From Leucaena leucocephala (lineage: Eukaryota; Streptophyta; Magnoliopsida; Fabales; Fabaceae), in the NCBI GenBank assembly GCA_037074615.1, contig CM073532.1:14220001-14284000 (forward strand): DNA of 64,000 nucleotides, in the 5' to 3' direction. The position numbers were made by a program, and so were the translations under genes. Below, piece by piece: positions 44,703-56,177 of this stretch (position 1 is the stretch's first letter; every line of letters starts with the position of its first letter). The notes beneath the pieces were generated by a model. The model was given only the letters and a program-made list of their open reading frames with translations, did no database searches and was not told where the DNA came from.

Positions 44703-47700
44703 TGTAACATCCCGATTTTTGGTCTAGGAGATTGGGACAGTTCGCCTAGGTTCAAAATGAGGAATGTGGGGAATATCCTAAGTCTTAAGCCTAGGAATTC
44801 TGCAGGAAGCTTGATATGGGCTGGCTCCTGTGTAAAATAACCTGATATGGGCGGGTTGTCGAGCTTTTCAATTAACGATGACTCCCGAAGAGTTTAAGGG
44901 ATGAGTTATTGAAAGAGAATTTCTAGAACTTAAGATAAGGGATGAGAAGATGAGTAATGAGGCCAGAAAGAAAATGCAGGGACAAAATCGTAATTATGGG
45001 AAAGATCGGGCTGGTAGCCGATGAGTACCATATTTTGCCAGAAAATAGAGAAAATTATGCTGATCATTTCACTGAACCGTGAAATGAGCATACGGGGTCT
45101 CTATGAGTATGAAAGAATTATGGAAAGTTTAAGGACAAAAAGGTGGGGTCCTTAAGTGTAATTTTAGCCAAATAAAAAGGGACTTAAATGAAAAGAAGAA
45201 AAGTTCCTTGGGGCTAAAGTGTAATTAAAGAAAGTCAGGCCGGAAGTGGTTTGGACTGTTCGACAGCATTTCAGTCCCAGATTTCACCGGTAGAGAGAGC
45301 AAGGGACGCTCGGTAATCTGGCTTAATACAGGAATTTTTGAAGACTCCAGATAGCCAGAAATGGACTGATCGTCCAAAAGTTATAAAAATTTATACCGGA
45401 TATCCTAGATTTCAGATCTAGGTGAGAAAATACAGGATGATACGTCCTTATGGGGCGGATGTCGGGAAACTGCCAGAATACCGATACGAGGCCTGTAGGA
45501 AAAGTTATTCGCAAATTAGAAAATCCAGACGGGAGTGTGAGGCCTCCGGGTATCCGATAGGGAGATTTATCGGTATTTGAAAAGGGACTGAATGAGTTCG
45601 GATGACCTCAGTCAGATGACTGATATGACTCACAGGGATGTCTGAACACCGCAGGCCAGTGTATCGGACAGAAGGAGCCGGTGTCCGGATATGTGTATAA
45701 ACGGTGAAAAATAGATTAAATATTCAATAAACATTAACGGGGGAGATTCCTCGTAATACGTGCCATGAAGGTAATGGACCCTGAAAGGCCCAATAATGGC
45801 GTCAACAAGGCCCAGTAAGACCCTTGGACTGATAGGTGGGCCAGTGTCCGGCAGAACCCCGGAAAAGTGCGAAATTACGAAAATGCCCCTGTGTTGTACT
45901 AAAGGGGTAGTAGATGAATGAGGGTATTTTGGTCATTCTGGACAGGCCCAGAAGCTAGGGCACATACAGATAAAGTTACTTAGAGTCAGTATATGCCCTG
46001 ACAGAGTACATAAGGGTGTGAAATGACGATTTTACCCTTAGGGTTAAAATAGTGCAAGAAAGGGCACCGGGGGTATTTTGGTAATTTGTCGAGGGATGTT
46101 TCTTGGGAATCGAGCCATCAGAGTACTTGGGCTGGATCAGAGACCCAAGATGATGTTCCCAGAGCCCAAAAACGTAGCCCATGAAGTATGTGGGAAAAAG
46201 TGGCATTAAAATACTATTTTAATGCTGTTTCAATAAAGTAAAGTTACTCGGTCGGCACGATAACCGAGGAGGTGATCAGATAAAGTCTGGGACTTATCTG
46301 GATAGCATTGGAAGGAGTGAAAGGTCCCTTCCAGGTGCCACATGGCGCAACCTTAGAGGCAGAAGAAAAGTTGAGGACACGTATTACAGTGCAAGACTCT
46401 GGACCGGTACTGGATTGGACTGAACTACTGAGTCAGCTGATGAGGTATCCAGGAATTGTGACATGTGAAGAATGTGGCGATGAGGTGTCCCGGTGAGGTG
46501 TCCTGGATGATGTCATGCATGATGCAGTAAAAAGGAATAAAGAAAAATAGGAAAATCCAGGAAAAACCAGGACCACATGTTCAGATGGCTTCAAAATTAC
46601 AGAAATGCCATCCATTAAAGCTATAAATACCCCCTTCCCCTCCCATTTTATGCATCCCACATTTTTGGCAAGAAAAGAGAGAGAAAGAAGAGAGAGAAGG
46701 AGAAAGAAAGAAAGAAAGGAAGTTCTGGTGGAGTTGGAAGCAGTATAGAAGTTCTGGAGTTCTGCTTTTGAGGTAGTAACTAATCCTAGCTCTTATGTAA
46801 TGTCTTTGTGATTTGTTATGCTATTGTTTGGTTGGATTGTTGTCTTATATGTTATGCTTGAAGCTCTATTACAATGCTATGATCATATGTTATTGAATAT
46901 GGAAGCACGCAGCATACTTATCTATACACAATCACAAGCAAGCACCTTCACTCTGCATTACATATATTGTTATGATTATTACTACTGAGATTCCCCCGAA
47001 TCTCATTCCCATATATAACATTACAGGGGAGATTCGGTCAAAATAAAATCTGGAAATTTTAAGAGACGCCGTTAGGCTGCCGAAATTCTGGCAACAGAGC
47101 AAGGACAAAGAAAGGAACTGATACGTACTGTGTACGTAGGTGCTGTCTAAGGAGGCTGGAAGTGAGTGGACCTAGCCGGTTCATCCAGTCTTTCCTGGGT
47201 ACTTACGTAGAATGGTAGCTCCTACGAAAATTACCGAATCGGTACAAGATCAGTTACTTTCTACAGAAGGAATGTAGCAGTTATGCTGCCGAATTTTAGA
47301 CAGGAGAAGATGTAATAGAAATATGAGAATTTGCTGTATGCCTTGTTGTATGACATTTTATTATTTAATAATAAATATTGTTTAGCATGTTCAATTTGTA
47401 AATGGGGAATTAAGGGAGAAATTCGTAGGTCTTGAGGTAGCAGTATTTTGACCTCAGTTTGACCTAGTAAACAAAGGAGTTTGGCTATGAAATTTGGCAG
47501 GCTAGTCGTACACATCTGGGGCATTACGTGGATAGGTAATAAGCCTTGTTTGGATGTGTAGAATGAGATTAATTAATTTTCAAATTAAATATCCAGAATA
47601 AAGAACTTAAGAGTAAAATTTTGAATTTCTGGGCTTAAGTTAAGATATAATCAAGCTAATATTGCTTCCGCAAGTGTACTCTGAAGAGTGTAAGGGAGGA

Positions 47701-47707
47701 TGTTTCA
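44703..47707 (+). mobile_element. Solo hybrid A/C LTR inside the TRIM-like LTR
   Basis: 3005 bp, TGTAACATCCCG...GGATGTTTCA, target duplication GCCTG at 44698-44702 and 47708-47712. A-type start, C-type body from about 45120, shared R/U5 region with TATA (46621), hairpin near 46988 and stem module (47133-47209). It has no interior, so it is a solo LTR. It is the second example of the hybrid layout of 37227-54032. Confidence 0.95.
46621..46633 (+). promoter_or_regulatory. LTR TATA box
   Basis: CTATAAATACCCC in the solo hybrid LTR, with a GA-rich tract at 46670-46722. Confidence 0.6.
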
Positions 47708-47712
47708 GCCTG

Positions 47713-47763
47713 CCTAAGGGGAAAGCGGACAATATCTATGTGGAAGGGTGCTGGGCTATTAGA
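47713..47763 (+). mobile_element. TRIM-like small LTR, tail
   Basis: Contains AAAGCGGACAATATCT and ends GGGCTATTAGA, completing the small LTR begun at 44403 once the solo LTR and its target duplication are taken out. Confidence 0.55.
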
Positions 47764-49150
47764 GAACACAAGTAATGGTGCTGGATGATGAATGAGATTT
47801 ATATGATCTAAGTTGGTCAGGATCAAGAAAAAGACCAGGAATAAACCATAGTCCGGTCAAGAGTAGACTGAGACTGATGTATACGCGCGAAAAGAGTTAA
47901 GAGATAGTAGTAAGACACCAATGTTACTCCAGAGAAATGGAGACTATTCCGCTCACCTGAGAAGTAATTCTTGGGTAAGATTATGAAAAGTATTCCTCTA
48001 AGTTAAATAGAGATAAGCGTGAGGCTAAGGGTTAAAAAGAGAAAGAGGAACCCTTTGATGAAATATGTAGCCGAGTTTATCCACATGAGCAATGAGAGTT
48101 GAATGACTAAGAAGTCAGTCAATAGGTTGAATTCCGTGTTATAACGAAAAAAATTTTCTCAGGTAGTCACAGAAGTTCAATAGAGCGGTAGTTGTAAGCA
48201 AGATTAGAAAAGAAAGATAGCCACGATTCGAAAGATAAAGTAACTCCCCTATTCGATAGAAAGGTCGAGTCTATACCCTGATAAGAGGGTAGCATGGCAG
48301 CCTAAGTGAAATAGATAGATATTTCAGGATGAATTATCAGGATATGATAGGCAATATGATAAAGGAAATATGTTTTGAGGCTTACTTAGTATATTACAAT
48401 GTCTGATGGATGGTTGAGCAAATTATGATGAATAGTTGCATCTCCTTGCAGTTGTCATATAATGACATGCATGTTAGAGTATGCTATGATGAATACTCCC
48501 ATTTCATAGTATATGCAAGGTAGAGTATATATGGTGAGGAAGTTATGAGAAAATTATGTTGCTCCCATATCATATGATATGCAATAAGGAATGTATTGAG
48601 GATGATAGATAGTCTCAGTTTATGGGACGATAAGTTATGATATGATATGCTGATATGATTTATGATTGGGGTGATTCAGGTTTTTCTATAGGCTTGCGAA
48701 TGCAGTACTCAGAACCATTTCTATTAAAAGGAATGGTATACAGAAAGAGTTAGATTTGAAACAGATGACTCTGAGATAGAGACTAGATTCAGATGAGTAC
48801 AGATCACTATTCAGATAAGAGTTGGATCTAATATAGTTTGCTCGCAGTTAGAGCATAGTTCAAATGGCTCACAGTTAGAGCACAGGTTTACATGAGAAGT
48901 TATGATGAGGCCATAGCAGCAGAATGCAATGGCAGGTGGTTAAACCATGATTGCACAAGGCATGGTAAGCCACAGTAAGAGAAAGATGAGAAGGAACTCT
49001 TGAGTAAGAGAGGAAGTAAGTAAAGTCTTGGGAAATAATATGGGCTACTGAACGTAATATTTTTAAATTTTTATTGAGTTATCAACAAGTAGAAGCGGTG
49101 AACCCTATAACTTAGTCTGTTGGTTTAAGATCTTCGGGAGATATACAGAA

Positions 49151-49295
49151 TCGCAGTTAGATTCTGGAGGGTCACAGTTAGATCCTAGCATGGCTCCAGG
49201 GTCGCAGTTAGATCCTAACAATTCCAGAGTCGCAGTTAGATTCTAAAGAGGCTGACGGTTGATCGCAGTTAGATCCTGAGGTCGCAGTTAGACCT
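49151..49295 (+). repeat. GTCGCAGTTAGATCCT interspersed repeats
   Basis: Six copies of (G)TCGCAGTTAGAT(C/T)CT or a close variant in ~145 bp, separated by unlike spacers. Two weaker copies (GCAGTTAGAGCA, ACAGTTAGAGCA) lie near 48844-48882. Confidence 0.7.
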
Positions 49296-50474
49296 AGCCT
49301 AAGGAAAGTAATGAGCCATGAGATATGAGTACAATGTAGTATCTCTTTGGGAAGATGAATGCCAAAGACGAAGTTAAGGTAAGGAAGCTTCACTAGTTGA
49401 TAAACTCATCCAGAAAAATTATTTATAATGATTTTCCTCAGATAGCCTATATTATACAGACTGAACTTAGTTTTCTTTAAACAAAGACGGAGTCCAAGTT
49501 AAAGTCTGAGTGCTGATATTTAAAAGTTTTATAGAAGTTTGCCTGAGAAACAAAGAAGAGAACCCCATATGTTTTGAGAACAGAAAAGTATGAGCAGATA
49601 AATCCTCCAGATGAGGATAAAAAGATTAAAAGGCTAGAGAGACCTAGAGAAGAAGGTATAAAGTAAAGATAGAACCCAGTAGTTCTATGAGATAGAGAAT
49701 GCTAAGGCTTAGCAGAGTAATGTAGCCTTCATCCAGAAAGATATTTAGGCATGAGTAGTCTAAGAAAGAGTAATGAAAAAGGGTCCAGTTGTCACAGAAG
49801 TTGGTATAGATGGACAAGGTAAGAAAAGTGGAAAGTTAAAGTAAGATAGACCCCGGAGTTACACCAAGATGTTAAGGAGTAAGATACGCCATGATATAGC
49901 CAGACCTGGCTAGATATGCTATGATACAGCATAAGAAGTATGTAATGAGATACACTATGATAACTGTGTAAGGTGGAACGCAATGAGAAATGTGCATTTT
50001 TTTGACCAAATAGAGAGGCCCCTTATTGAAAAAGGGATAAGATGACGAATGTTATGCTAGAGATAGAGATGAGAGCTTTCACTCCTTGTATAAAATGCCA
50101 GGCATTATGTTATGTTTGTAAATATGCTTGAGCTCTGATGTTAGAGCTTCACATTTATGAGCAGGTATGCAGTCCTGCAATTTGAGGGCCAGGCATTATG
50201 CATGATAGAGTATGTGCTCCTATTTAGTAGCAAAAGTAAAGAATGGCTAGTTACATAAGTCCTCTCTCTGTATGATGTTAAGTGATTAACGATGATGAGA
50301 ACATCTAATGATATGAAAAATTCTCTCTCAAGCAAGGACATGAAGCAGATATTGAAAGTACTCTGCTAGATAATAAGATAAAAGATAAGAGATGGATACC
50401 CCAATTCTTAGTCATAAAGCAGAAAGAGATTTAAAGAGGATGTACATTTAAGATTGTTGACTAAGGTACTAAGT

Positions 50475-50513
50475 AAATTTCGAGGACGAAATTTATTTTA
50501 AGGGGGAGAGAAA
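50475..50513 (+). promoter_or_regulatory. LARD polypurine tract with upstream inverted repeat
   Basis: AAATTTCG-AGGA-CGAAATTT (50475-50494), a perfect 8-bp inverted repeat, then AAGGGGGAGAGAAA (50500-50513) and the LTR start. The same block precedes the 3' LTR in both coding Gypsy copies. Confidence 0.85.
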
Positions 50514-53181
50514 TGTAACATCCTAAAATTTCTGTACTAAGTTGTATGTACAGGTTGGATAAAATATATGAGATTTTTATGAAAATGTGTGGCCATATTT
50601 ATGTAAAGAAAATGATTAATTGGAAGAGGAAGAAAGTCTAAGAGCCAAAGTGCAAAATTACGAAAATGCCACTGTGATGCCCTAAGAAACTAGAAGTAAA
50701 TGGAGGGCATTTTGGTCATTTCACACAATGGATGGATATAAGAGGAAATTTGATAGTAAATTATTATAATTAATATGAGAATTTATGGAGTTGACAGAAG
50801 TCAAAAAGGAGTCCTGTAGAATTAATTATGAAATTTACGGTGAAAAAGGACAACGATAAAGGGTTAAAGGAAACATATGTAATTTTTAACAGGACTTCTG
50901 GGTCTCAGAAAATTATGAAACTTTGTAGAGAATTCATTTTATATTAGAATGAATTTCTAAAAATGTTAGAACAATTAAAGGAGGTGTTTAGCATTTATTC
51001 TAAGATCAGGATAATTTACGGATATCGGTATGAGGAAAGTACATTGGGATTTGTGCCAATTAGCTATTGGACCTAAAAGAGGCCCAACATTTCGTCCTAG
51101 GCCAGCCCAATAAGGCCCAAAAGTTATCTTGGAGCCCAAGTCCAATAATGAATAATTTATGGATTTTTGAAAAGAAAGAAAAAGAGAATAAAGTAAGAAT
51201 TAGGTGTTGCACATGGTGGGACCCACAAGGACTTCAAAATGGCACCCAAAAAGAGGAAGGGTTAGGTGTACCAAGAGAGGCCATGCTAGTGATGTCATGG
51301 TGGTAAGGTCTTGAGTGAAAAGTGAAAAGACATTCCAAGATCAAACCTTTAACCATTAGATCAAATAGTTTCCAAAGTGATCTTGGCCTTCAAATGGCAC
51401 ATGACTTTTGCTATAAATACCCCCCCTTTCCATTCATTCTTCACACCCAAGAGCTCCTTTAGAGAGAGAAGTGAGTTCTAGAGAAAGAAAGTGGAAGAAA
51501 GCAAGGAAGAAGCAAGGGTCTTGAAAGAGCAAGTAAGGTGAGTTGATGCTCTTCACTTTACCAAAATGGGAGCAAGTAAGGGGTAAAGTGGAGGAACAAG
51601 TATGGGAAGCATTGGAACCAAAATGGGAATTTTTGGAAAAAGGGAGCTTATTGAAACTAGACTTGGATTTTGTTTGGAATGGAGTTATAATTTGGTAATT
51701 ATCTTGTAATGCCTAGGTTTTGACATTTGTGGCAAGGAAAGACCATTACAAGAAGGAAAGGAACAAGGATCTACAAGAGGTAGCAAGAATATCTAACTAT
51801 AAACTTATGTGCTTTGATTGTTTTGCTTACTTGTTATGCATGAAGGTTTGGTTGAGCATGGAATGTTGTGTGATGATGATGATGATGTGATATGAGTATG
51901 TGATACTCCTTGCAATATATGTCATGACAATATGCATATTAGAATTGCTTATGTATAAGCATGAATTAGCTCCCATTGCATGATAACATGTTAGGCATTC
52001 AATCAAACATGCATAACCTTATAGTTTATATTACTTGCTATTGGGATTTCAATGAAATCTCATTCCTTCCATATAATTAAACATGCTCTAGGTGCTGGAT
52101 CTTCTCAAGGCAAGAGGGTAAATGTTGATGGATGACTGTACATAATTTAAAAAGTGTGCACTTTAAATACAAGATGATGTTTTGGTTTGTATGATGCATG
52201 CTACTCATAAATCCAATCTGAGGTAGTGTACTTCCATCGGTATTTTGATTGACTTATATGATGAGTTTTCATATAAAATTTGGCATGAACATAGCTAAGA
52301 TCTAGATATTTAAATGGACACCAAGAACGCATCATTTGGTGAAGAACTCGAATTGTTATGATTTTTCAAGATTAGGAGTTGAAATCTGGAATAAGGTAAA
52401 ACGACTACTCAGAGGCAGTGAGGTTCATGCGCTAATTTCATATAGTAAACGAATGATGTTTTCCTCGAAATTTTTAGATATTAAAGTAGACATGTGGAGC
52501 TTTAAATCCATATGTAATTCAACTCAATTGGATAAGTATACAAGGAGAAATGAATTTTTGAAAATGGGGCAAAGAAACTGGAATTTCCAGATTTACCAAA
52601 TGAACAGTAAAGTTCAACGAATAAACTGATTTGATATGGACAAGAAGATCTCATTTTTATATTTTTATATCAAATTTAAATGAAATAGCTTTCATTAGAA
52701 ATTGGAATCACCTTAAAATTATTTTTCTAGATTTAGTTATGAATTTCCAAAGTTCAGGTTGTAATCTGGAATTACCCAGTGAATAGTGGCAGTGAACAGT
52801 AACCGTAAGCCCAACACTTGGAAATTCATGTTTTTGAGGTTAAGAGGTATTTCAATAGTTCCAATTGAGTAAGGTTAAAGTTAAAAATTAAGGTCAAGGT
52901 TTTAAGGTTAAGACTTAAAGATATTTGTTAGAAAATACTGTTGTGCTGGTAGACTATACAAAGTACTGTGTACGTAGGTGCTGTCTAAGGAGGCTGGAAG
53001 TGAGTGGACCTAGCCGGTTCATCCAGTCTTTCCTGGGTACTTGCGTAGAATGTTAGTTCTCATGGGGAATTACCGAATCAGTACAGTTATTTTCTACCAG
53101 GATTTTCGGCAAGAGATATATAATCCACTTCAAGAGAGCTATAGCAAGAGTACTTTGAGAGATATAAAGGAGGATGTTTCA
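50514..53181 (+). repeat. LARD 3' LTR (B type)
   Basis: 2668 bp, nearly identical to the 5' LTR except for loss of ~250 bp after 51564, replaced by a short filler that repeats GAGCAAGTAAGG from just upstream. TATA 51411-51423, stem module 52971-53047. Confidence 0.92.
51411..51423 (+). promoter_or_regulatory. LTR TATA box
   Basis: CTATAAATACCCC in the LARD 3' LTR. Confidence 0.55.
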
Positions 53182-54032
53182 CTTGAAGCTCTATTACAAT
53201 GCTATGATCATATGTTATTGAATATGGAAGCACGCAGCATACTTATCTGTACACAATCACAAGCAAGCACCGTCACTCTGCATTACATATATTGTTATGA
53301 TTATTACTACTGAGATTCCCCCGAATCTCATTCCCATATATAACATTACAGGGGAGGTTCTGTCAAAATAAAATCCGGAAATTATAAGAGACGCCGTTAG
53401 GCTGCCGAAATTCTGGCAACGAAGAAGGAACAAAGAGAGGAACTGATATGTACTGTGTACGTAGGTGCTGTCTAAGGAGGCTGGAAGTGAGTGGACCTAG
53501 CCGGTTCATCCAGTCTTTCCTGGGTACTTACGTAGAATGGTAGTTCCTACGGGAATTACCGAATCGGTACAAGATCGGTTACTCTCTATAGAAGGAATGT
53601 AGCGGTTGTGCTGCCGGATTTTAGACAGGGAAAGATGTAATAGAAATATGAGAATTTGATGTATGCCTTGTTGTATGACATTTTATTATTTAATAATAAA
53701 TATTGTTTGGCATGTTCAATTTGTGAATGATGAATTGAAAGAGAAATTCGCAGGTCCTGAGGTAGCTGTGTTTTGACCTCAGTTTGACCTAGTAAACGAA
53801 GGAGTTTGGCTATGAAATTTGGCAGCCCAGTCGTACACATCTGGGGCATTATGTGGATAGGTAATAAGCCTCATTTGGATGTGCAGAACGAGATAAATTA
53901 ATTTTTAAATTAAAGGTCCAGAATAAGGAACTTTAGAGTAAAATTTTAAATTTCTGGGCTTAAGTTAAGATATAATCAAGCTAATATTGCTTCCGCAAGT
54001 GTACTCTGAGGAGTCTAAGGAAGGATGTTTCA
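53182..54032 (+). repeat. Hybrid A/C LTR, second part
   Basis: Resumes the LTR of 37227-39505 after the LARD, starting with the target duplication CTTGA. It contains hairpin GAGATTCCCCCGAATCTC near 53311 and the stem module 53458-53534, and ends GGATGTTTCA at 54032. Confidence 0.85.
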
Positions 54033-54168
54033 TGCAGCGCGGCCAAGAGGCTTTTAGAGAGAGGAGGAGGTGCTAGAGAGAGAAAGTGAGAGGAAGAAAG
54101 AAAGAAAGGAAGTTCTGGCGGAGCTGGAAGCAAAATAGAGATAGTAGAGTTCTGCTGAGCTTTTGAGG
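54033..54168 (+). repeat. Gypsy LTR middle fragment, before Copia 2
   Basis: GA-rich region just downstream of an LTR TATA, beginning TGCAGCGCGG right after the previous LTR end. It continues at 63402 after Copia 2. Confidence 0.8.
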
Positions 54169-56163
54169 TGTAAGGAATTGGAAGACACGCAGCGGAAATA
54201 AACTTTAAAAATTTTCCATTCCTTGCCAGGATCTACCGTATGTGTTTAAGTCAAGTGGAAAGAATCATTACCCTTAGTGTTGCTCAGCGAATTTCACAGC
54301 TTCTCTACGTGGGTGGTGATCTCTTTCTGATCGCAAGAAATCGATGGAGTGTTCCTCAGCGACCTTCACAGATTCTCTCCGCGGACGGTGGTCTCTTTCC
54401 GATCACAAGAAGTCGACGCCTCAGGTCGGCTTCCTCTACTGGTATCCACACGAACAGCGTTCCAACCACGAACGACGTGCTAGCGTCTCCTGTCCCTCCA
54501 AGGCTTTCACAAGTCTCCGTCTCTATTTCGGCAGTTTCTTGTCTGCAAACCTTTTGCAGATTCCGTTCGGCCTTTTGTGTTCTGTGTTATTTTCAAACGT
54601 AGCTCCTCCAATCAGATATAGAGGATGCTATGCGTTTTTCCACTTGACCTAATTGGATTTTGGAGTTAATCTTATATTAATTCCAAATTGATACAATATC
54701 ATATATTGTATAATTTTATAAGAAACTAATTAAATAAAATAATATTAAATCCGTCCCACAGATTTAATTACTTATTTATTTAACTTTAAATAAAGATGAG
54801 ACTGAGTTATATTTGATTTATTCCCATAAATCAAATTTGAGATATCCTATCAATTTAAATTTCGAATTTCAAACGTGATAGAGATTTAATTTATCCTTAT
54901 AAATTAAATCTTATAAATATCTCTTATATGAGATATCCTATCAATTTGAATTTCGAATTTCAAACGTGATAGAGATTTAATTTATCCTTATAAATTAAAT
55001 CTTATAAATATCTCTTATATGAGATATCCTATCAATTTGAATTTCGAATTTCAAACGTGATAGAGATTTAATTTATCCTTATAAATTAAATCTTATAAAT
55101 ATCTCTTATATGAGATATCCTATCAATTTGAATTTCGAATTCAAACGTGATAGGGATTTAATTTATCCTTATAAATTAAATCTCATATATCTCATATATA
55201 TAATATATATATATATATACGAATTTATATATATACGAATATAAATAAATATATATACATTCACCTGGATCTTTCATTGAATCTGGACATGTCTTAGATT
55301 CAATGAATCTGGACATCATAGCTCGTGTTGGGCTATTTTGTGTGCGACCCTGTAGGCCCATATGAAGTTGGCAGTGGGCCATTTGCTATACTAGCCCACA
55401 AGTCGCAAGCGGTCTCTAGCAAGACATAACAACTACCCAAATCATATGAGAATCGATAAACGATGTAACCTTTTATACAACCATATCATGTCCCTTCTGT
55501 CACGCGATATTTTGGTCATGGATGAGGCATGGATAATGTCATCCTCCTATTCCCGACCGTTACTTTCTCGATCCCTGAGTAGTCTGACTATAGAAATGGA
55601 ACTACCTTTCCATTACAGTATGGCCATACATTTCTCAGACTCACTCATCGAGGGGCCCAGTAATATCTCTCCACGAATATGAGGGACAAATTCCATCTTG
55701 ACCATTCACATTCCTCCGCATGAAAAACCACTAAGCCCGAACATAGTCTTTATGATCACTCGGTCAAAAGTGACTTTTGACTAGGTCAAAGCTGAGCGTT
55801 TTGTCATGTAGGAATCCATGATGATCTCAGGTCAAAGGGCATATTGACATGGTTTGTATATGAGAGAAGCTTATGACGTTACCCATGCAGTTCTCTCATA
55901 GCGGGTCGGTCCAACACCCTGTACTCTTACATGTGCTTATGACTTTGATTTATATCTCTATACATCTTCAAAGTCATACTGGTCTTATTTCATCTGTGCT
56001 CCCACATAGATGATCGACCAGGGACATTTAGGATAATATCATGAATTATCCAAGGATGGTCATCATAGTAAACATGCAAATAATATGATAACTCAATTAA
56101 TAAATTCATAAATCAATAATGTTCATAAGACAATGATTGGCCCCTAGGGCACGATTTCTAACA
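54169..56163 (-). repeat. Copia 2 3' LTR
   Basis: On the minus strand it runs from TGTTAGAAATCG (56163) to CCTTACA (54169). The part next to the polypurine tract is alike to the Copia 1 LTR. The R/U5 part (54230-54600) differs, having no GTCGCGAC array. A 91-bp tandem repeat lies at 54839-55202. The ORFs at 54240-54602 and 55446-55682 are chance frames repeated identically in both LTRs. Confidence 0.95.
54839..55202 (-). repeat. 91-bp tandem repeat, four copies, Copia 2 LTR
   Basis: Units start at GAGATATCCTATCAA: 54839, 54930, 55021, 55112. Each holds an AT-rich palindrome (ATTTAATTTAT/ATAAATTAAAT). The Copia 1 LTR has this segment once (about 4440-4560). It is repeated identically in the 5' LTR at 62077-62440. 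Confidence 0.9.
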
Positions 56164-56174
56164 ACCTCCCACTT
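56164..56174 (-). promoter_or_regulatory. Copia 2 polypurine tract
   Basis: AAGTGGGAGGT on the minus strand, between the gag-pol stop and the 3' LTR. Confidence 0.88.
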
Positions 56175-56177
56175 GCA

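Larger units (their letters stand above)
47764..50513 (+). other. LARD interior, downstream part (non-coding)
   Basis: No coding frame. The part at about 47840-48570 is shared with 35800-36260. A cluster of GTCGCAGTTAGATCCT-like repeats occupies 49151-49295. The end carries the conserved inverted repeat and the polypurine tract. Confidence 0.7.
39506..53181 (+). mobile_element. Complete LARD-type non-autonomous LTR retrotransposon
   Basis: 13,676 bp, TG...CA, with target duplication CTTGA at 39501-39505 and 53182-53186. LTRs are 39506-42402 and 50514-53181, and are nearly identical apart from one deletion in the 3' LTR. It has an initiator tRNA-Met primer site and a polypurine tract, but the interior (42403-50513) encodes no Gag or Pol. 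A TRIM-like LTR and a solo LTR are nested in it. It must depend on proteins from another element; the shared leader and polypurine block point to the Gypsy chromovirus seen here. Confidence 0.93.

Noticed and set aside
49151..49295. CRISPR-like array (short repeats with unlike spacers)
   Set aside because: Plant nuclear context, irregular spacers and variable repeats; no cas genes.
54240..54602. 120-codon frame identical at 61478-61840
   Set aside because: Lies in the Copia 2 LTR, antisense to the element, and is repeated because the LTRs are identical.
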